From assembly GCA_009760855.2 (NCBI GenBank), contig WPIO01000003.1:8394001-8458000 (forward strand): a stretch of DNA of 64,000 bases, read 5' to 3'. A program made the position numbers and the translations under genes. The DNA is from Cristatella mucedo (Eukaryota > Bryozoa > Phylactolaemata > Cristatellidae). The notes beneath the pieces are model-generated. The model saw nothing but the letters and a program-made list of their open reading frames with translations, did no database searches and was not told where the DNA came from. Below, piece after piece: positions 12,201 to 33,304 of this stretch (positions within the stretch are counted from its first letter, which is position 1; every line of letters starts with the position of its first letter).

Positions 12201-15200
12201 CTTGGTCTGAAGCAGCTCCCTAACTATTACCATCGTTGTAATAGCAAAGCACCTACAAAATCTCTTGATAGAATGCATTCGCACATTACGTATTGTCTTT
12301 GATGAACGATTTCTGCTTCGTTTTTACAAACCTTGCTGCTCTAGCAAACATGTTGGGCATACACGACTGCCGACTTGTGCCCTCTCAACTTTTATGCCCT
12401 TCTCCTGCTAAGCGTATGCCTGCAAATTGCTTTAGTGGCTGAGTACTTACCTCAGCCTTCGAAAGTCCTGTCCCTTGTTTCTGAGTAAACGATTTCCATA
12501 GTTTCTGGCAGCAACAGACCTCTTTGTCACATATTTGACTGAAAGTATGACTGACTGGCTGACAGTAGGCTTTTAATGGTTTTTCAGCAGGGGTAGAAAG
12601 TAATTATCGGTCCCGACCTGGTACCTATGCTGAGTATTTTGAACTTCCAAAGTACAAACGATAGATTGCTCTCCATCGATTGCCTTATAAGAGTTTTGAT
12701 ATGTTAGTAACAATACGAACACTAGTACACAGCACAAACTCTTGTATTTTGAAACGTAGAACTCGCTGGCAAAGCTTATTAGTATGCAAATGCCCAAGAT
12801 AAAGAGGTCATTAGGCATTGCTGGCCGTCGTGCAATCAAAAGATTTATGCTATTATAAGTAAAATAATGAGAACAATATTTTGCTGGATTGCTGTTACCA
12901 GGCTTAATATGCAGCCAAAGAAAAACTATGATGTCAGAGGTACTTTATTACTTACGACCTAATCTGTTTTACCTGTAGATTAAAAAGCAGTGGCATATAG
13001 ACAAGTTTTTCACTGGAAAAGGTACCATGTAAAGACCTGATTTGATCCTGGCTGTTCATGACTGGATAATTCTTTCGGATAACTCCCTATGCTCAGAATT
13101 TCTAATGTACTTTTAGTTGGGGTAAAACTGTCCAAAATCTCATCGATAAGGCGAATGATTGTGAAGTCCTTCGAGGAATTTATTGAAGGATCATGACTTG
13201 TGAACTGGAGTAGAATTGGTAATACAAGTCGTGCGGGCAGATCAGCTATCTCTGTGTGCTCTATTGAAAGCTTGTTGAGAAGAACATGTGGTAAGCCTGC
13301 TATCTAAAAATGTGAGATGCAATACTGACATGAAGCCATTCACCTGTCAATCGTCAAGAAAATTCCGAGCATTAATAATGCAGACGACAATAAAACATGG
13401 AACTAGAGAAGGCCTACAATGAATAAGAGAAAACAAGTGCGACATTTATAGTATACTAGTATTAAATAACAACTATTGGCTGAGTGAACCATCATGCAAA
13501 CGAAGACTTTTTCCATTGGCTCTTTTGAAAACCATGCTCTGATCAGCCTAGCTGATGTGGCAGAGGATGAGTTCAATCGGCCGGGAGTCCACTGATGTCC
13601 AGCTAATCTGCAGTGGTCTACAGCTCTAAAAATAGACCTGTTGCCCTGGGTCATCCTAGTGCAGCACTGAAGGTCAATGTGATATTGCTCTATGCAACTA
13701 GGTACACTGGCTGTGAAGCAGCTTCAGCCAAAAAATTCATAAATGAGCAGACTGACATGCCTTGTCCTTGCAGCTATATTGCTGCAATAGCTAAATCTAT
13801 AGTACATAAGATTTGCTTGGCTTTTGTTCCTCAGTTTTTGCAAAGGCTTGTCCGGACAATGAAAGATAAGATCCAGATGGCAGTTCTCCTTCCTCCAGGA
13901 ATGTACATGTGAGTAAATAAAGGCAGTGTGCATGCAGACCCAGTGACAAGGCATCACTGATGGTTCCATTTTATGGCAATGGGTAAAATTTGTTGGCAGC
14001 TGTGATTGCAATGATGATAATCATGCTTCATATCGATGTTAACCTGTCGATACATGGCTTATTGAAAGCCTTTATTACTGCTAGCAGTTTCGAATGATAT
14101 GTCAATAATCACCTGTATTAGTCGACGAGCAGTTGATCTCGCGTTATAATTGCATTTCCAGCAAACATTTGGAAAATATCGAAACAATAATGCTGTTTCA
14201 CTAAATTAATTATTCTTTGTCCACAAATTCAGATGATCGTGCTATATCTGCAAGCACATTACAAATGATAAATAAAGTGTACACAATATATCAATCTAAT
14301 TGACAGCTATCTTGTGTTTTGTAGGCAGCCCCCAGTTAGCTGCATCGACTAATTTTGTCTGGTACAAGCATCACACTAATTGTGTATACTGCTATACAGT
14401 CTGTAACCGTTCTTTGCAAATTTGCGGTGCATCTCTTGATTTGACTTCTACCTCCTAATCACCATTGCATGTTAATTGGATGAGTTTGCCAAAACACGCT
14501 TCTGTTTTTGCTTGGCTCGGAATTTTGCCACGACTTGAGCCCCCGCGCTGGTGCTTATGACGATCATCTATTTTAACACAGTTTACGGCATCGTCTCTCG
14601 TCTATCCTGCAGTAGCTACTGCAGCTGCCGCAGGCTTGACTCCGACAAAACTCTGCCGACCGGATGACATTAGAGGCAACCCCCATGAGTATGTGTTGAT
14701 GGCACTCGGCTACCCATATGATGGTGAGTTGTGCAGCTTATACAAGTTTCCCTCGTGGGCCAACCTTATCCCCTTAATGTATACACAAACCTACCCATAA
14801 TTCAAAATCTGCCATCTTGTTATAAGTATTTATGCTGTTAGGGAAACTTAACGACCCAAAGCATGAGGCATGCCAAAAAGCATAAGCTGGTTGAAAATGG
14901 ACATATACTAGGCTAGATGCCATCTATCATGCCATATATATGCCATCTAGTGCCGGGATTGCCTAGCAGTCAGTACCTTTATTCCAGAGGAGTGTGATCG
15001 TATTTGTGATTCCTCAGACTCGTTTGAAGGTAAGCTTAAATGCCAGGTTCATAGTGGTTACAATGCAAATTGCTATTCGGTTGTTTCATTGTTTGGACTT
15101 TTTTCTGCATAGCAACCGGTGTTTTCAAATAGCCAAAAGCCTGGTTATGCATATACTTTGCTTTATGCAGCATTTGCTGCAACCTTCTTTATTTTTGCAT

Positions 15201-17303
15201 ACTGCCTCAGGCACCTCATATTGAAGTTTTATGATGCAGCCTCACTTATTTTGTTCATTTTGCAAGCAGCTATGGGATTTTGGACTCGCTTGCAAGAGTG
15301 AGCAGCAAGCATTCGGCCTTTTGAAGAACTGCAAGAATCTGGCTCATACATAATTGTCCTGCTGTTACAGGCCTAGATCTATCAGCCCAACTAGCTGCCA
15401 CCACATATCATGGTCAGCCATTACTCGGACCACCATTTCCAGCCTTTGCTCACCATGGCAACAGCCTTGCTGATCTCGGACTTGCGTACATGCCTTCGCT
15501 ACCATTCATGACCACGGCTGTCTTAGGAGCACCCGCAGGCAAGCTACCCGGTGCGCATCGAACGTGTGCTCCGGCTAATCATTTAATTGGTTCGATGAGC
15601 CCGGTATTTTCGGTGCAAATGCGGCTACGTGTGGTGTCTATAGCATCTATAGCGATGCCAACAAGCTGCAGCTGTTCTTGTCATTTGCACGTAACGCTTG
15701 ACCTTGCAATGTTAAGTACAGGTTGTGTGTGGGTGTGCGAGTGCGTAAGTGGGGTGTGCATGCATATGTTAAGCAGGGACTCCCAACTAAAGTAGCATGC
15801 CTGCATTGGTAAGCCTCTTATGTCAACGCACTGTGAGGTCTTGCTACCAACAGCTATCTTAGAAGCATCCTTAAAAAGAGTTCAGCAAGCAAGTTTCAAG
15901 TGAAGGAAGACACTGGAGAACGTCTGATCACTGCTGAATAGCCATTCTTGCATTTGAATTTGCAGATGAACTCGTGAGGCCGGGTTGGCAGAACATGCAG
16001 GCAGGCATCCGTCTATCTTTGGTAGGAAGGGATGGCCATACCTACTCCTCGGTGTAGAGCTTGCAACTGAATGAATAAGGGTGGAGTCATAAGCATAAGT
16101 TAAGGTAAAAGATCAAGTCGAAACTTGCAGCTTGTGTCGATATAGCAAAAGGAGGAGGCTAGCATGTCCTGCCCCTTTCGACTAACCCGAAGGGGCGTGA
16201 GCAGCGGCTTGCCACCGGGCCGATTCGGACTGCTTATGAAAGGCAACCTTGGGCCAGGTCAAAGATTCTCTCTCTCTCTCTCTCTGTAATCTCTCTTCCT
16301 ATCGCTGTGACTTGAACAGAGATTGGGAGCCTGTGACTTGAACAGAGCCTTTACTGGCTAATACGAGGAAGCAAACAGGGAGACTCCAATCAGCTAGGTC
16401 GGGCTACCAGGACATCAGCCCACTCGAGTCATTTAGATTTCGACTGCTAACAGATCAAGCTTGTGAGCTGAACGGCTAAAGCCACGAGGAGGCAATCTTG
16501 TGGGCTCTGGAAAGGATGGCCCCACTGTGGGCAGCGTAGCTAGCCACCAAGGTATTTCCCTTATGCTGCTGTCGCAATAGCAGTAAAGTAATTTCTTACT
16601 GCATCGTGTACACTGGGTTGCATCGCATTAACCCTGTATGATCGTATGTACATGTATCTCTGTTTACTCCACAAAGACCAAGTGAATGCTACCCTTACGA
16701 GTTGTCTATAGCAAACTCAAAGGGCTAAACAGCTTTTAGTGGCCAGTGGGGAACCTTTTTGGAGCATTCATCTGATTGCAATCTTTTCCCAATGCCACAT
16801 GGCACTGCCGACACACTGGCTATGGTTCGCCTCAATTAGCGAGAAAAAACCTGCTTGCAGGATTTGAACCCGGGACATGGGCTCTAAAATCCGTTAAACT
16901 AACCACAAGGCAACAGGGTCAGCCGGAGGCATGGTGCAAAACCTCAAGACTGTTTTGAATGCTAGCCGAGTTCGTGATGCAGAAGTCAGTGCATAAGTCG
17001 GTTGGTTGTGCAGCTAAGGAGTGCGTGGACAGCCTTGATAATCTCAAACCACGTGTATAACCTCGTAGGAATGCTGATCAAGTACCCTTCAACCGCCTGC
17101 CTATCTGCTGAGTGGTGGCCTGAGCACTGGCATGTTTTTGCTGCTGCCACACTCATTCTTGCTGCTGCTGCTGCCAGTGTATTGCCGACAATTATACTGA
17201 GTGTGTTCGTTTTTGCTGCCAAGGTGTTGGTGAGCTGGTCTACGACCTGGGACAAGCCGCTGCTGCCTATCCTATACTGCCACCTCAATTCCAGTATACT
17301 TAG
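1872..17303 (+). CDS. three-RRM RNA-binding protein of the A1CF/RBM46/RBM47 family
   Basis: Exons that join in phase: 1872-2606, 5137-5317, 6368-6504, 10299-10372, then 14582-14723, 15371-15550, 17224-17303 (TAG stop 17301-17303); all have AG acceptors and GT donors. Exon 1 codes for an N-terminal segment with [11 protein letters not shown]1 (about residues 72-148, IFVGKI and GYAFVMY) and RRM2 (about 151-233, LFVGGI and GFAFVEY). Exons 2-3 give RRM3 (ILYVRN, DYAFVHF) followed by [15 protein letters not shown], a hallmark of this family. The later segment [14 protein letters not shown] corresponds to the family's dsRBD-like C-terminal region; the protein ends QFQYT. Family members bind RNA and act in C-to-U editing or germline mRNA control; which paralogue this is cannot be told. 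Exon 10299-10372 ends in phase 2 but 14582 starts in phase 0, so at least one exon in between is not firmly placed. The first ATG follows a short 5' leader in the CpG-rich block. Confidence 0.9.
3172..3245 (-). repeat. LINE/SINE 3' tail fragment
   Basis: An AAT run is followed by the reverse complement of the tail motif shared across the window (gcgccctctgagtacttaatctctttctgggc read in short pieces). It keeps the stem-loop described at 18787-18826. Only the last ~70 bases of the element are present. Confidence 0.7.
3631..3664. repeat. short TGCAC/TGTGC tandem repeat
   Basis: About seven imperfect five-base units (TGCAC and TGTGC) in a row, just before another LINE-tail fragment. Confidence 0.6.
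3669..3748 (-). repeat. LINE/SINE 3' tail fragment
   Basis: An AAT microsatellite adjoins the shared tail motif in reverse orientation (ctccctcagagaactt and tctaggcgctt). It is truncated right after the stem-loop. Confidence 0.7.
4190..4999 (+). mobile_element. Tigger/pogo-like DNA transposon relic
   Basis: Broken plus-strand frames match the DDE domain and C-terminal part of Tigger/pogo transposases: [12 protein letters not shown] upstream, then [30 protein letters not shown] and KTLKDYLNM at 4324-4548, then a frame change, then [20 protein letters not shown] and GYLDNM. A stop and frameshifts break the frame, so it is dead. The region 4918-4999 (ccctgaaaataagccc, ttttggagcaaaaat, cttattttcgg) looks like a terminal inverted repeat end of this class. 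The left end, with the DNA-binding region, is missing or too decayed to place. It sits in intron 1 of the RRM gene. Confidence 0.8.
5508..5645 (-). repeat. tRNA-derived SINE with LINE-type tail
   Basis: Read on the minus strand: a tRNA-like head with a B-box-like stretch (GAGGTCGTGAGCTC), then GTGGCTTATGTGAAGC and the stem-loop tail shared with the LINE copies in this window. A second copy with the same layout is at 28082-28235, and a decayed one is near 43575. Confidence 0.75.
6117..6243. repeat. CT microsatellite in intron of the RRM gene
   Basis: About 100 bases of perfect CT repeats, followed by CTCATC interruptions and further CT. The poly-Leu/Ser open frames here are artefacts. It ends ~125 bases before the exon at 6368. 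Confidence 0.95.
6664..6705 (+). repeat. solitary hAT-type terminal repeat
   Basis: The sequence CAGTGGCAGAGCCAGGATTT matches the CAG(A/T)GGC(A/G)GAGCCAGGATTT ends of the two MITE copies at 7475-7737 and 47813-48081. No partner end is certain; the opposite end at 7728-7737 (TCTGCCACTG) could also pair with it. Confidence 0.45.
7382..7470 (-). repeat. degenerate LINE/SINE 3' tail
   Basis: The sequence keeps the order agcaccctattagaactt, aatctttactaaagtgctt, which is the shared tail in reverse orientation with several substitutions. The adjacent hAT-like MITE starts at 7475. Confidence 0.55.
7475..7737. mobile_element. hAT-like MITE, copy 1
   Basis: A 263-bp segment with ends CAGAGGTGGAGCC and (reverse) CAGTGGCAGAATC. 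It aligns in reverse orientation along its length with 47813-48081: both contain GCATTTGCTACC near one end and TACTTCCACT inside. There is no coding capacity. I see no clean 8-bp target duplication. Confidence 0.6.
8240..9110 (-). pseudogene. hAT transposase relic, DUF4371/ZMYM-like type
   Basis: Minus-strand frames interrupted by stops and frameshifts spell, in order, [51 protein letters not shown] and NCPGQS followed by an ALPWLQ-like segment. These match the conserved order of the DUF4371 part of hAT transposases (RQGL-x2-RGH, GNFLELL, KEQLAVVLR, CRGQSYDGA). Order and spacing fit, but several frameshifts show that it is inactive. It lies in an intron of the RRM gene. Limits are approximate and homologous traces may extend to about 7800. 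Confidence 0.65.
10990..11072 (+). repeat. tRNA-SINE 3' core, decayed copy
   Basis: Contains GTGGTGATAGCCGTAAAGAC and GGCTGTTAAATCAGCTAA, the 3' core shared with the better copies at 22147-22262 (plus) and 55158-55290 (minus). The tRNA-like head is no longer recognisable. Confidence 0.6.
11709..11860 (+). CDS. possible Arg/Gly-rich exon of the RRM gene
   Basis: A GC-rich 152-base island sits in an otherwise AT-rich intron, directly after a caccag acceptor and directly before a gtaaca donor. One frame is open throughout and reads Arg/Gly/Ser-rich ([17 protein letters not shown]). A1CF and RBM47 carry an RG-rich stretch between RRM3 and the C-terminal domain, so content and place fit. It ends in phase 0, as the exon at 14582 requires, but its start phase does not match the exon ending at 10372 unless another small exon or the weaker acceptor at 11726-11727 is used. 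Confidence 0.35.
16268..16289. repeat. short CT microsatellite
   Basis: About ten CT units in the last long intron of the RRM gene. Confidence 0.8.
16800..16925 (-). repeat. tRNA-like SINE head
   Basis: The minus strand carries GTGGTTAGTTTAACGG (A-box-like) and CCGGGTTCAAATCC (B-box-like) at tRNA-like spacing. It cannot be folded into a convincing cloverleaf, so a SINE is likelier than a tRNA gene. Confidence 0.4.
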
Positions 17304-18162
17304 CTCTAGCCGCCAAGCTGCCATCAAGCGCTGGTATTCCCAACAATCTATTAAGCTTGGCGACTGCACACACAGGCGATATTCACTCAGAGCAAGTGCA
17401 GTCAGTTGCTATGCAGCCGATGCCTCTCTTCGACCACAGTTTGTCAGAGTACGGAGGACAGCCAAGTCATGCTTGAATTGACTGCAAGTGGCACTGCTCT
17501 TCAGTGGAGGAGGCAGCAGCTACGATATTTCTCTGCCATTCCACTGCCTGAGCAACTCTGCTCAGGCTCTGCTCCGAGCAAGCAAATGACACTGCCACCA
17601 CTTTGACAGACTACATGGCTGTCGCTCTCTGCAGCCACAGGCTCCAGCAAGCTGTCACGCTAAAGGCAGTGCAAACTCCTCACCTGCTCACGGATAAGCA
17701 GTGCTGCCCTGCTCAAACGACATCATGCTAACACCTTACTAGGTAGATACACTTGTCGACATAATAGCACGTCAGCCTCACTAGCACGAGTCATGCATTC
17801 CTTGCTACAACCTTGACTTTGCCAAGACAGCGCCTCTGGATGAGACTAGGATCGAATCCTTTGCGTGCACGTACATACGTCATGGTTAATGCTCAACTCC
17901 TTGCTGCTGCTATGGCAGCACCTTTTCTATTTACGTCAGCAATAGCAGGCTCCATTTTTGCCTCACGGTACCTTGCATTAAAGCTAGCCATCAGTTAAGT
18001 TGTTATCAGGTTGATGTAACATGGAATGCCAAGCAGAAGTGAATTTGTTTACATCACCGATGCAGTAAAATGTGACATGTTGGCAATGCAGTTATGCAGT
18101 GTAAGTCGTGGTATGGGCTTACATAAGGCCCTGGATCACTCCTTACTTAATTAATCATTAAT

Positions 18163-18168
18163 AATAAA
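18163..18168 (+). terminator. candidate poly(A) signal of the RRM gene
   Basis: AATAAA lies about 860 bases after the stop at 17303 and just before the 3' end of the convergent minus-strand gene (stop at 18339). Usage is unproven. Confidence 0.3.
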
Positions 18169-18338
18169 TAACACGAAAATGCAATATGGCCAACAGACCT
18201 TAGCTGTAAAGCAAACACACAACATGTACAGTGTGTGGGCATTCGATCAGCAGATTCATAAAAAACAACTACATTTGTTTACGGTCATGGAAGTGTGGGT
18301 AATAATAAAAAACGTGTCATGTATAGCGACACCACAGC

Positions 18339-27175
<8,837 letters not shown>

Positions 27176-28081
27176 CACGCTGCTTAAGCAGGAAGTGCAG
27201 CAGAGTGGATCTAAAGTCTCTCACGTGTATTAGCGAGCCGTGCCAGAAGCTGCAGGCCGGCGAAACAGCACACCACATTGCAGTAGCAGAAATCGCTGCA
27301 GAGCCGGCGGCAGTCAGGGCTCGGCCGGGCTCTGGGTGCTACTATGAGGCGACTATTAGCGAAAAATTCCGGCATACATGACGCTGCAGATGACCACAAA
27401 CTCGCGGTTCACTGCTCGAGTTGCCACCGCACTGCGACTGCCTTGCTATAGCATGTAAGCTGCCGTAGGCGGCAGTCCTGTCAGACCAAAACTGTCGAGC
27501 CCGTCGATTCGCGCGCGCTCGGTGGACATAGCGCCCGCGAGTGCGAACCAGCGAGCAAGAGCAAGCACGCGAAGGTTCACAGCCAATTTATGTCGCATTT
27601 CTTTTATCTCCGACGGCCGGCAAAGATAACGATGCCCCGCTCGACGGGCGGCGCAAAGCAGGCGCAAGCTATCAGTAAAGACGCTTTGACGCTTGCCTGG
27701 TCCGTCGCAATATCTTAGCAGACTCTCGGGTAACCGCTTCAGCCATCCGAGCTGCTCGCGCTACGCGGGCGGCACCCTCTCAAAGGATAGCGCTCGCCGG
27801 CAGCCGCGGCCGGAGCGGAAGCGGCTACAATTTATGGATCAAGTGGAGACAAATCGCAAAGCCTGTCGTTGGTCGTGAGGGCCGGACACAGCTTCCTGCC
27901 CAAGTTGCTTGCTTCGAGCATATTTCACGCCCTGCACGCCTTCTGCTGCATCCCGTTCTGCCACGCTTTTCGTTTTGAATTTTAGCGCTCCTCTACCTTC
28001 GTTCGTCGTGGTACTTTTAGGGTAAAGGCAAGTGCGCCGCCAGGATGTGGCGCGTGGGCTACTCGCCCTCGTGTAGAATAT

Positions 28082-28235
28082 ATAAATATAATTCATTTGT
28101 ATAGTGCCCTAACAGAACTTAATCTCTATTCAGACGCTTCACATACGCCACGGAGGTCGAGTCCACGACCTCGGCCAGACCTTGATCATGGCGAGCACCT
28201 TAACCACTGGACCAAACCAGCGCGGCAGGTCGAGA
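28082..28235 (-). repeat. tRNA-derived SINE with LINE-type tail
   Basis: Same structure as 5508-5645. On the plus strand: ttcatttgtatagtgcccta, then acagaacttaatctctatt, then cacggaggtcgag, and an A-box-containing end near ccaaaccagcgcggca. The two copies clearly share head and tail. Confidence 0.75.
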
Positions 28236-29465
28236 CCTACTTGTATCAGCCTGGACACGCTCCTTAAATCAGATATGTATACATATGAAACTATTGCCAA
28301 CGGCAAGCGCTAAAAATGCGCTTCTTTTCAAGCTTCAACACACCTTTTTCAGATAACCTTACGGTAAAATCACCTCGACAATTCTCGTCAAGCTCGCTAG
28401 CTTTTCGAATGACAGTGCATTGAAATAAAAAAAATGCACCTTCCTTGAGTTCACTGATCTAAATTAGTCTACGATGTGCTCAAAGCATTTTTATGTTTCC
28501 TCTCTTTCTGCACTCAGCAGCTTCAGATCGCAGAGTCTGCCTTGAATCGCGGAGACTATAAAATACGAAAGCGCTAGCACTGCAGCCAATCAGTCAATCC
28601 GGTTCGCCAACCTGACCTACTCTATAGACCCGCGCCTCGAGCTTACCACATGCTATGTATAAAACGGGATACGCGGTCTGCTCGGCAAGTTGTCTCTGAT
28701 GTCGTACCCCCTGCGGAGCTTTCGACTGCGGTAGACGTCGACTCCGACTAGCCAAGCAGTTACTCAGCTAGCCGGATCTTTAACGGGTACGCTCGTACTG
28801 TTGGAACGGGGTCGGTACAACGGCGGGACTGCGGAAGCTGACTGACCAACTAACACGTTTGTTCGCCCTTGCGGCGGCGTCTTGCGCCCCTATAGTGTAC
28901 TTTGTATAGGACCTTCCCCTGTAGACTTATATAGTTCCCCTGTTGTTGTTGGTGCATGCGATATATTATAAAAAGGTCTAACCTGACGGCCGCTCGTCTT
29001 ACCCTAGCTCAGCGGCATGGCGAGCGACGGCGTGGCCTGAGCATGGTGTGGCTTTGCGGGAATGAGCCTCTGACCCCTGGAACTCGGCTGCACCTTTAGG
29101 TCTCTTCATTTCTAGCTCCGGCCTTGAACTATTTGAAATGCGTCGTAATCTAGAGTCTGTCTCACTCCCGCTCCTCCGACTTAGGTCGTTTGGCCGTGCC
29201 TCTAACTAGCCTCTAATCCCTACGAAATCATGACATTAGTTCCCATGCTCAAAAGCCAGAAACTAACTGCTGACTAACATCAAAACATCCCCAACACACC
29301 TTCTCACAGCCTCTCCGACAGTATTAATTGGCCCACCTACGCTTATGCTTACTGAAACTGTGCATGCTAAAATTAGCCGATCGATATATTTTCCAGCATA
29401 TATAAAGTGCCTATGGAAAGATGTAGTTCTCCGCTATGTCGCTATTCAAACGTCTGAATACTAAT

Positions 29466-29519
29466 ATTGTATCGTTAACATTCAAATTGTATCGTTAATA
29501 TAAACATTGTATCGTTAAC
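29466..29519. repeat. three 20-base tandem units plus an inverted copy
   Basis: ATTGTATCGTTAA occurs at 29466, 29486 and 29506, exactly 20 bases apart. An inverted copy of TTGTATCGTTA lies about 260 bases downstream at 29766-29776 (taacgatacaa). Confidence 0.8.
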
Positions 29520-31825
29520 GCACTTTCGAGGCTCCCAAACTTGAGTCCTCCATCACAAAGCTGGTGCAGAAAGCGGATACTCGGACTCTTGCCTGCCTGA
29601 GACTGGTGGACCCAGCTCATTTAGGCACATTTAATGAGCCGTTTAAGCCACTCCAATGTGCCCACGCGTGCCAAAAGTAGTGGCGGAGTACGATAAAAAA
29701 TCCCGGATGTTCATACGTTAATAACAAGTTCATGTCCTTAACAGAACGCGACATATCCGGTTCCTAACGATACAATAAACCATGAGTTGCTAACGAGCTC
29801 TAGCCTAATCGGGCTCAGTTAGGATGTCAGCATTATTGGGCTCAGCGTATTCACACAATCCGGTTGACCCAGCAAGCGACAACGACAATGGATGGAGCTA
29901 ATGCGCGAGGACGAAAGGTCGCACTGACTACGGCGTACGTCAAGCTTCATCCTCTTGAAGTCTCGAGACAATGCGCCACGAGCTTTGCCACGATTAAGCC
30001 AACAAGAGGACCAGACCTCGACATTCCTAGGGACATTCCAGACATTTCAATTGACGCTCCAATCGTGGGAATGGTGAAGGAGCGTGTCGAAGGCTAAATT
30101 TCACGTCGTGGCTCTACAGGTTGGTTCAATAGGGCGGGGGCTCGTCGGTTTCCCTTCTCTGGCCATGTTGGGAGAGCGGTCGCTGAACGCTTCGGACCTT
30201 CCGGCGTCTGTAACATCTTAAGTGAGGCAGCGACAGACAAACTGCAACGACTATATCTATGAGTTAACATCTAGATAGTGCGAATGCTGTCCAGCAAAGA
30301 CAGCGTGGAGTTTCAGTTAATGCAGTAGTCTCTCAAGGATGCCTTCTTTCTCCGTTAAGTCGACTTCCCGCGCTCATCTTCTCTTAAGGGCCGGTCCAAG
30401 GCTGCTGACTGCTGAAAAGCAGGGGAAGAATGAAGCATACGCAGAAAATGCCGAAAATGGTTGCCCGGTTGCCGAACCAATAGTAAGCTTGTCGCTCTTT
30501 GTGTGCTCCAACACACTGGCGTACTACGTGCGCAGCCACCCTAATCAAATGTCTCGCTTGTCTAAACTCTATCCTAACCCAATCTAACTGCTGCCTTCGC
30601 AAGCGACGTTGCCCTCCAACTGCGAATGTAGAAATACTATGGGAAATCTCGCACTAGGTCAGTCGGTGGAATTTCAATGCACAAGTTCCTTTCGCTGCTT
30701 TGTTTATAATTAGAAGCTAGGGTTGATTTTCTCCTTCAAAAGAGCCGGGCGGGTCAATGCTGATTAGGCTGAGTTGGCCTCCGTTTGGCTCCGCTTGACC
30801 GCAGCAGGTACGCACGCCCTTCTCTGAATGGCGAGTAATTGCATGTCGCCGCTTCTCGCAATTGACGGCTACGACAAACGACTTCGGTTAAAAAAAATTA
30901 AAATATTGAACGAGTGGCCATACTTCGGATCGATTTCTGTAACTTCAAGAATACCAGCTGAGAAAGGCAGCAGGGTTTGTGGCTAATTTCAATGAGTAGT
31001 GAATTCGCTACCCAACAAATAAGCACAATTTTACTTTGAGTGTAGAGGTCCATAATACGCAGGTATGCCTAAATGCCCATGCAATACACGTTTACGGGCA
31101 TGTGAGCTATCCAGTTTGACAGCCACTTCCTCTCCACGGCTTTCCATGTACAGTACACATGTATATGCATAATGTATTCTCGCGTGTGCGGACTTGCACG
31201 CGTACACAATCGACTGCACGAGGGCGTGTATGTGTATGCGTGGCTGCACGTATGAATGAGGGCTCAGTGCAGAGCTGGAGAGTTTCTTATATGGAGCGCA
31301 TTCAAATCTTAGCTTACGCTTTTGCTTGCTTGTCTAAGCATGAAACTGTGCTTGCCACTCACCCTTCGGTTATTGCTTCTCTGGCAGTGAATTACAAAGG
31401 GCCTGGATGGAGATTTGGTTCTCTTAGGAGCTGTGCAAACGACCTACTAAATTATAGTTGTTAAAAGCAGCGCGCGTCTGTGGCCAGTGGTCGGCAGTTG
31501 GCAGCCAAAAGCCTTCATTTTACAAACCAAAGAAAAAATGAGATGAATGTCTGAATATGGAGGATGTTATAACTAAATAGGAAAACGATAGAAGTGAAGG
31601 GCGAGAGGCAAGGACGTACCGGATATATACACTGTACACTGGCATGACCGTCAATCAATACTTCAGATGGTCAGATAAACCTTTTCCAGCCGCGAAATGT
31701 ACTGGTTAACCTCAACTGGCCGCGTCATGTCCTTCGCAATAGTTCAGACCTGCTTAAATTCGGCATTTGCTGAATTTAGCGAAATTAACCTATTTTCGGC
31801 GCGACGCCGACTCTTAAATTCGGCG

Positions 31826-33263
31826 TCACGCTAGACAGCGTATCGGACGTGTAAAATGACACTTTACTGAGCCTGCGCGTAAAGAAGTAACTGGTGTAAG
31901 CGGCGTAAAAGCATTTACAATATAAAGCGTTGACAGGCGATCCATCGGCTTCGCCTGGAAGCTGCCATCCAAAGCCAATGATGTCAGATTGGTTCGGCGG
32001 AAGTACATTTCCCACTTGAGCACAGAGAAGTCCAACTCAACCGACGAAGTGTCGGCGAAAACGGATTCCAATTCGCAGCAGAACTGACGTGGGTGTTTGT
32101 ATGAAGATTCAGGCGAGAGACGTTCAACCTCATCCCAGACAGTATTGAAATCCGTCGACTGGTCGTACCCGGCAACAGCCGCCTTGAGGGTATCGTTAGC
32201 CACAAGATAGCGATGCCACTCACTGCTCACCAGCCTCAATCATAGACACAGTCCAAAACTGGGCTAGGCGATCTCGGTGAGGATCAAGGACACAAGAGTT
32301 GAAGTCACGCGATCGAAGTGCGAGCAGCTCAGCAGACATCGCTTCATTGGAGGTGCTTCACAAGCTGCCGAATTATTATAACTGTCGCGTTCCGCTTGGA
32401 CTTGCACCACTCCTTCAACCACACTCACAATAAACGTGCCTAGTTTTGTGACAACTGCACGATGGCGATCGCTATTGAGCGAATTGAGTTGGTCGCTGAA
32501 GAATGTCCCCTGGTCTTCAACAAATTCTTGAACCGAGTGGATTGGAATACTTAATCGTCCAACTTAGATTGCATTTGCCGCCGATAGATCGTCGCCCATT
32601 AGGCCAATTGCGAATAACAAAGATAGATGGGCGAGTAACTTCTTGATCTCGGAACGTTGCTGGGCGATGATTACATCTCTCGACTACAGCTTGATGAATG
32701 TAGCGTTGACAGCCCTGCATACAGCAGCAACCGCTGACGCCGTAATCCACCACTTCATGTCCGGTGCACCATAGAATTGTTTCTCTTGAATATGCTGGGA
32801 AAAGTCGAATGTTGTAGCAGCTACTGTTGTATGACAGTGGCTCCGGCGGCGGCTGTTCTAGTGGGAGTCGCACGGAGACACAGCGGCGCACGTGCGCGGT
32901 AAATGATACTCTCCTTCATTACTCTCAACGGCACGTGAATGGGAGTCCAATCAATCGCAGCAGACGACACGAAATATGATATGCATTAGTGGCCTGACGT
33001 TGCACCGCTTCAATGGCTTAACTATTGGCAGCAGGTGAGGCATGTGCATTAGTGTCAGGTGCTTCGCTAATTACAACAGCAGCGGCCGTAGGTGCACACA
33101 ACCCCACGACGAAGAATTACCCATGTGGAGCCAACGATTGGTTAGCTTCGGACACGTAGAGCGAATCCCCTTAACGAAGTTCTCTTGGCGACGAAGGTGA
33201 GTAATAAAGGAGTTGGCCTGCTTAACGAAGTCGCCATCATCGATGTCGGCAAAGCCTTTTTCA

Positions 33264-33304
<41 letters not shown>

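Larger units (their letters stand above)
27176..31744. other. intergenic region without recognised gene
   Basis: After the CpG-rich 5' end of the OGFOD3-like gene (about 27180-27900) I see no convincing exon. It holds a SINE (28082-28235), a 20-base tandem repeat (29466-29519) and scattered short open frames without coding signature. Confidence 0.4.

Noticed and set aside
13771-13908. Open segment with acceptor and donor in the RRM gene intron (ending in LLPPGMY)
   Set aside because: Its exit phase does not fit the next exon at 14582, one entry frame hits a stop, and similarity to the family's dsRBD is weak.
16800-16925. tRNA gene
   Set aside because: A- and B-box-like sequences are present, but stems do not pair; a SINE head is likelier.
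27446-27667. Upstream open frame MSTERARIDGLDSF before the OGFOD3-like start
   Set aside because: Ends in a stop with no good donor; lies in the CpG-rich 5' region and does not join the next exon in phase.
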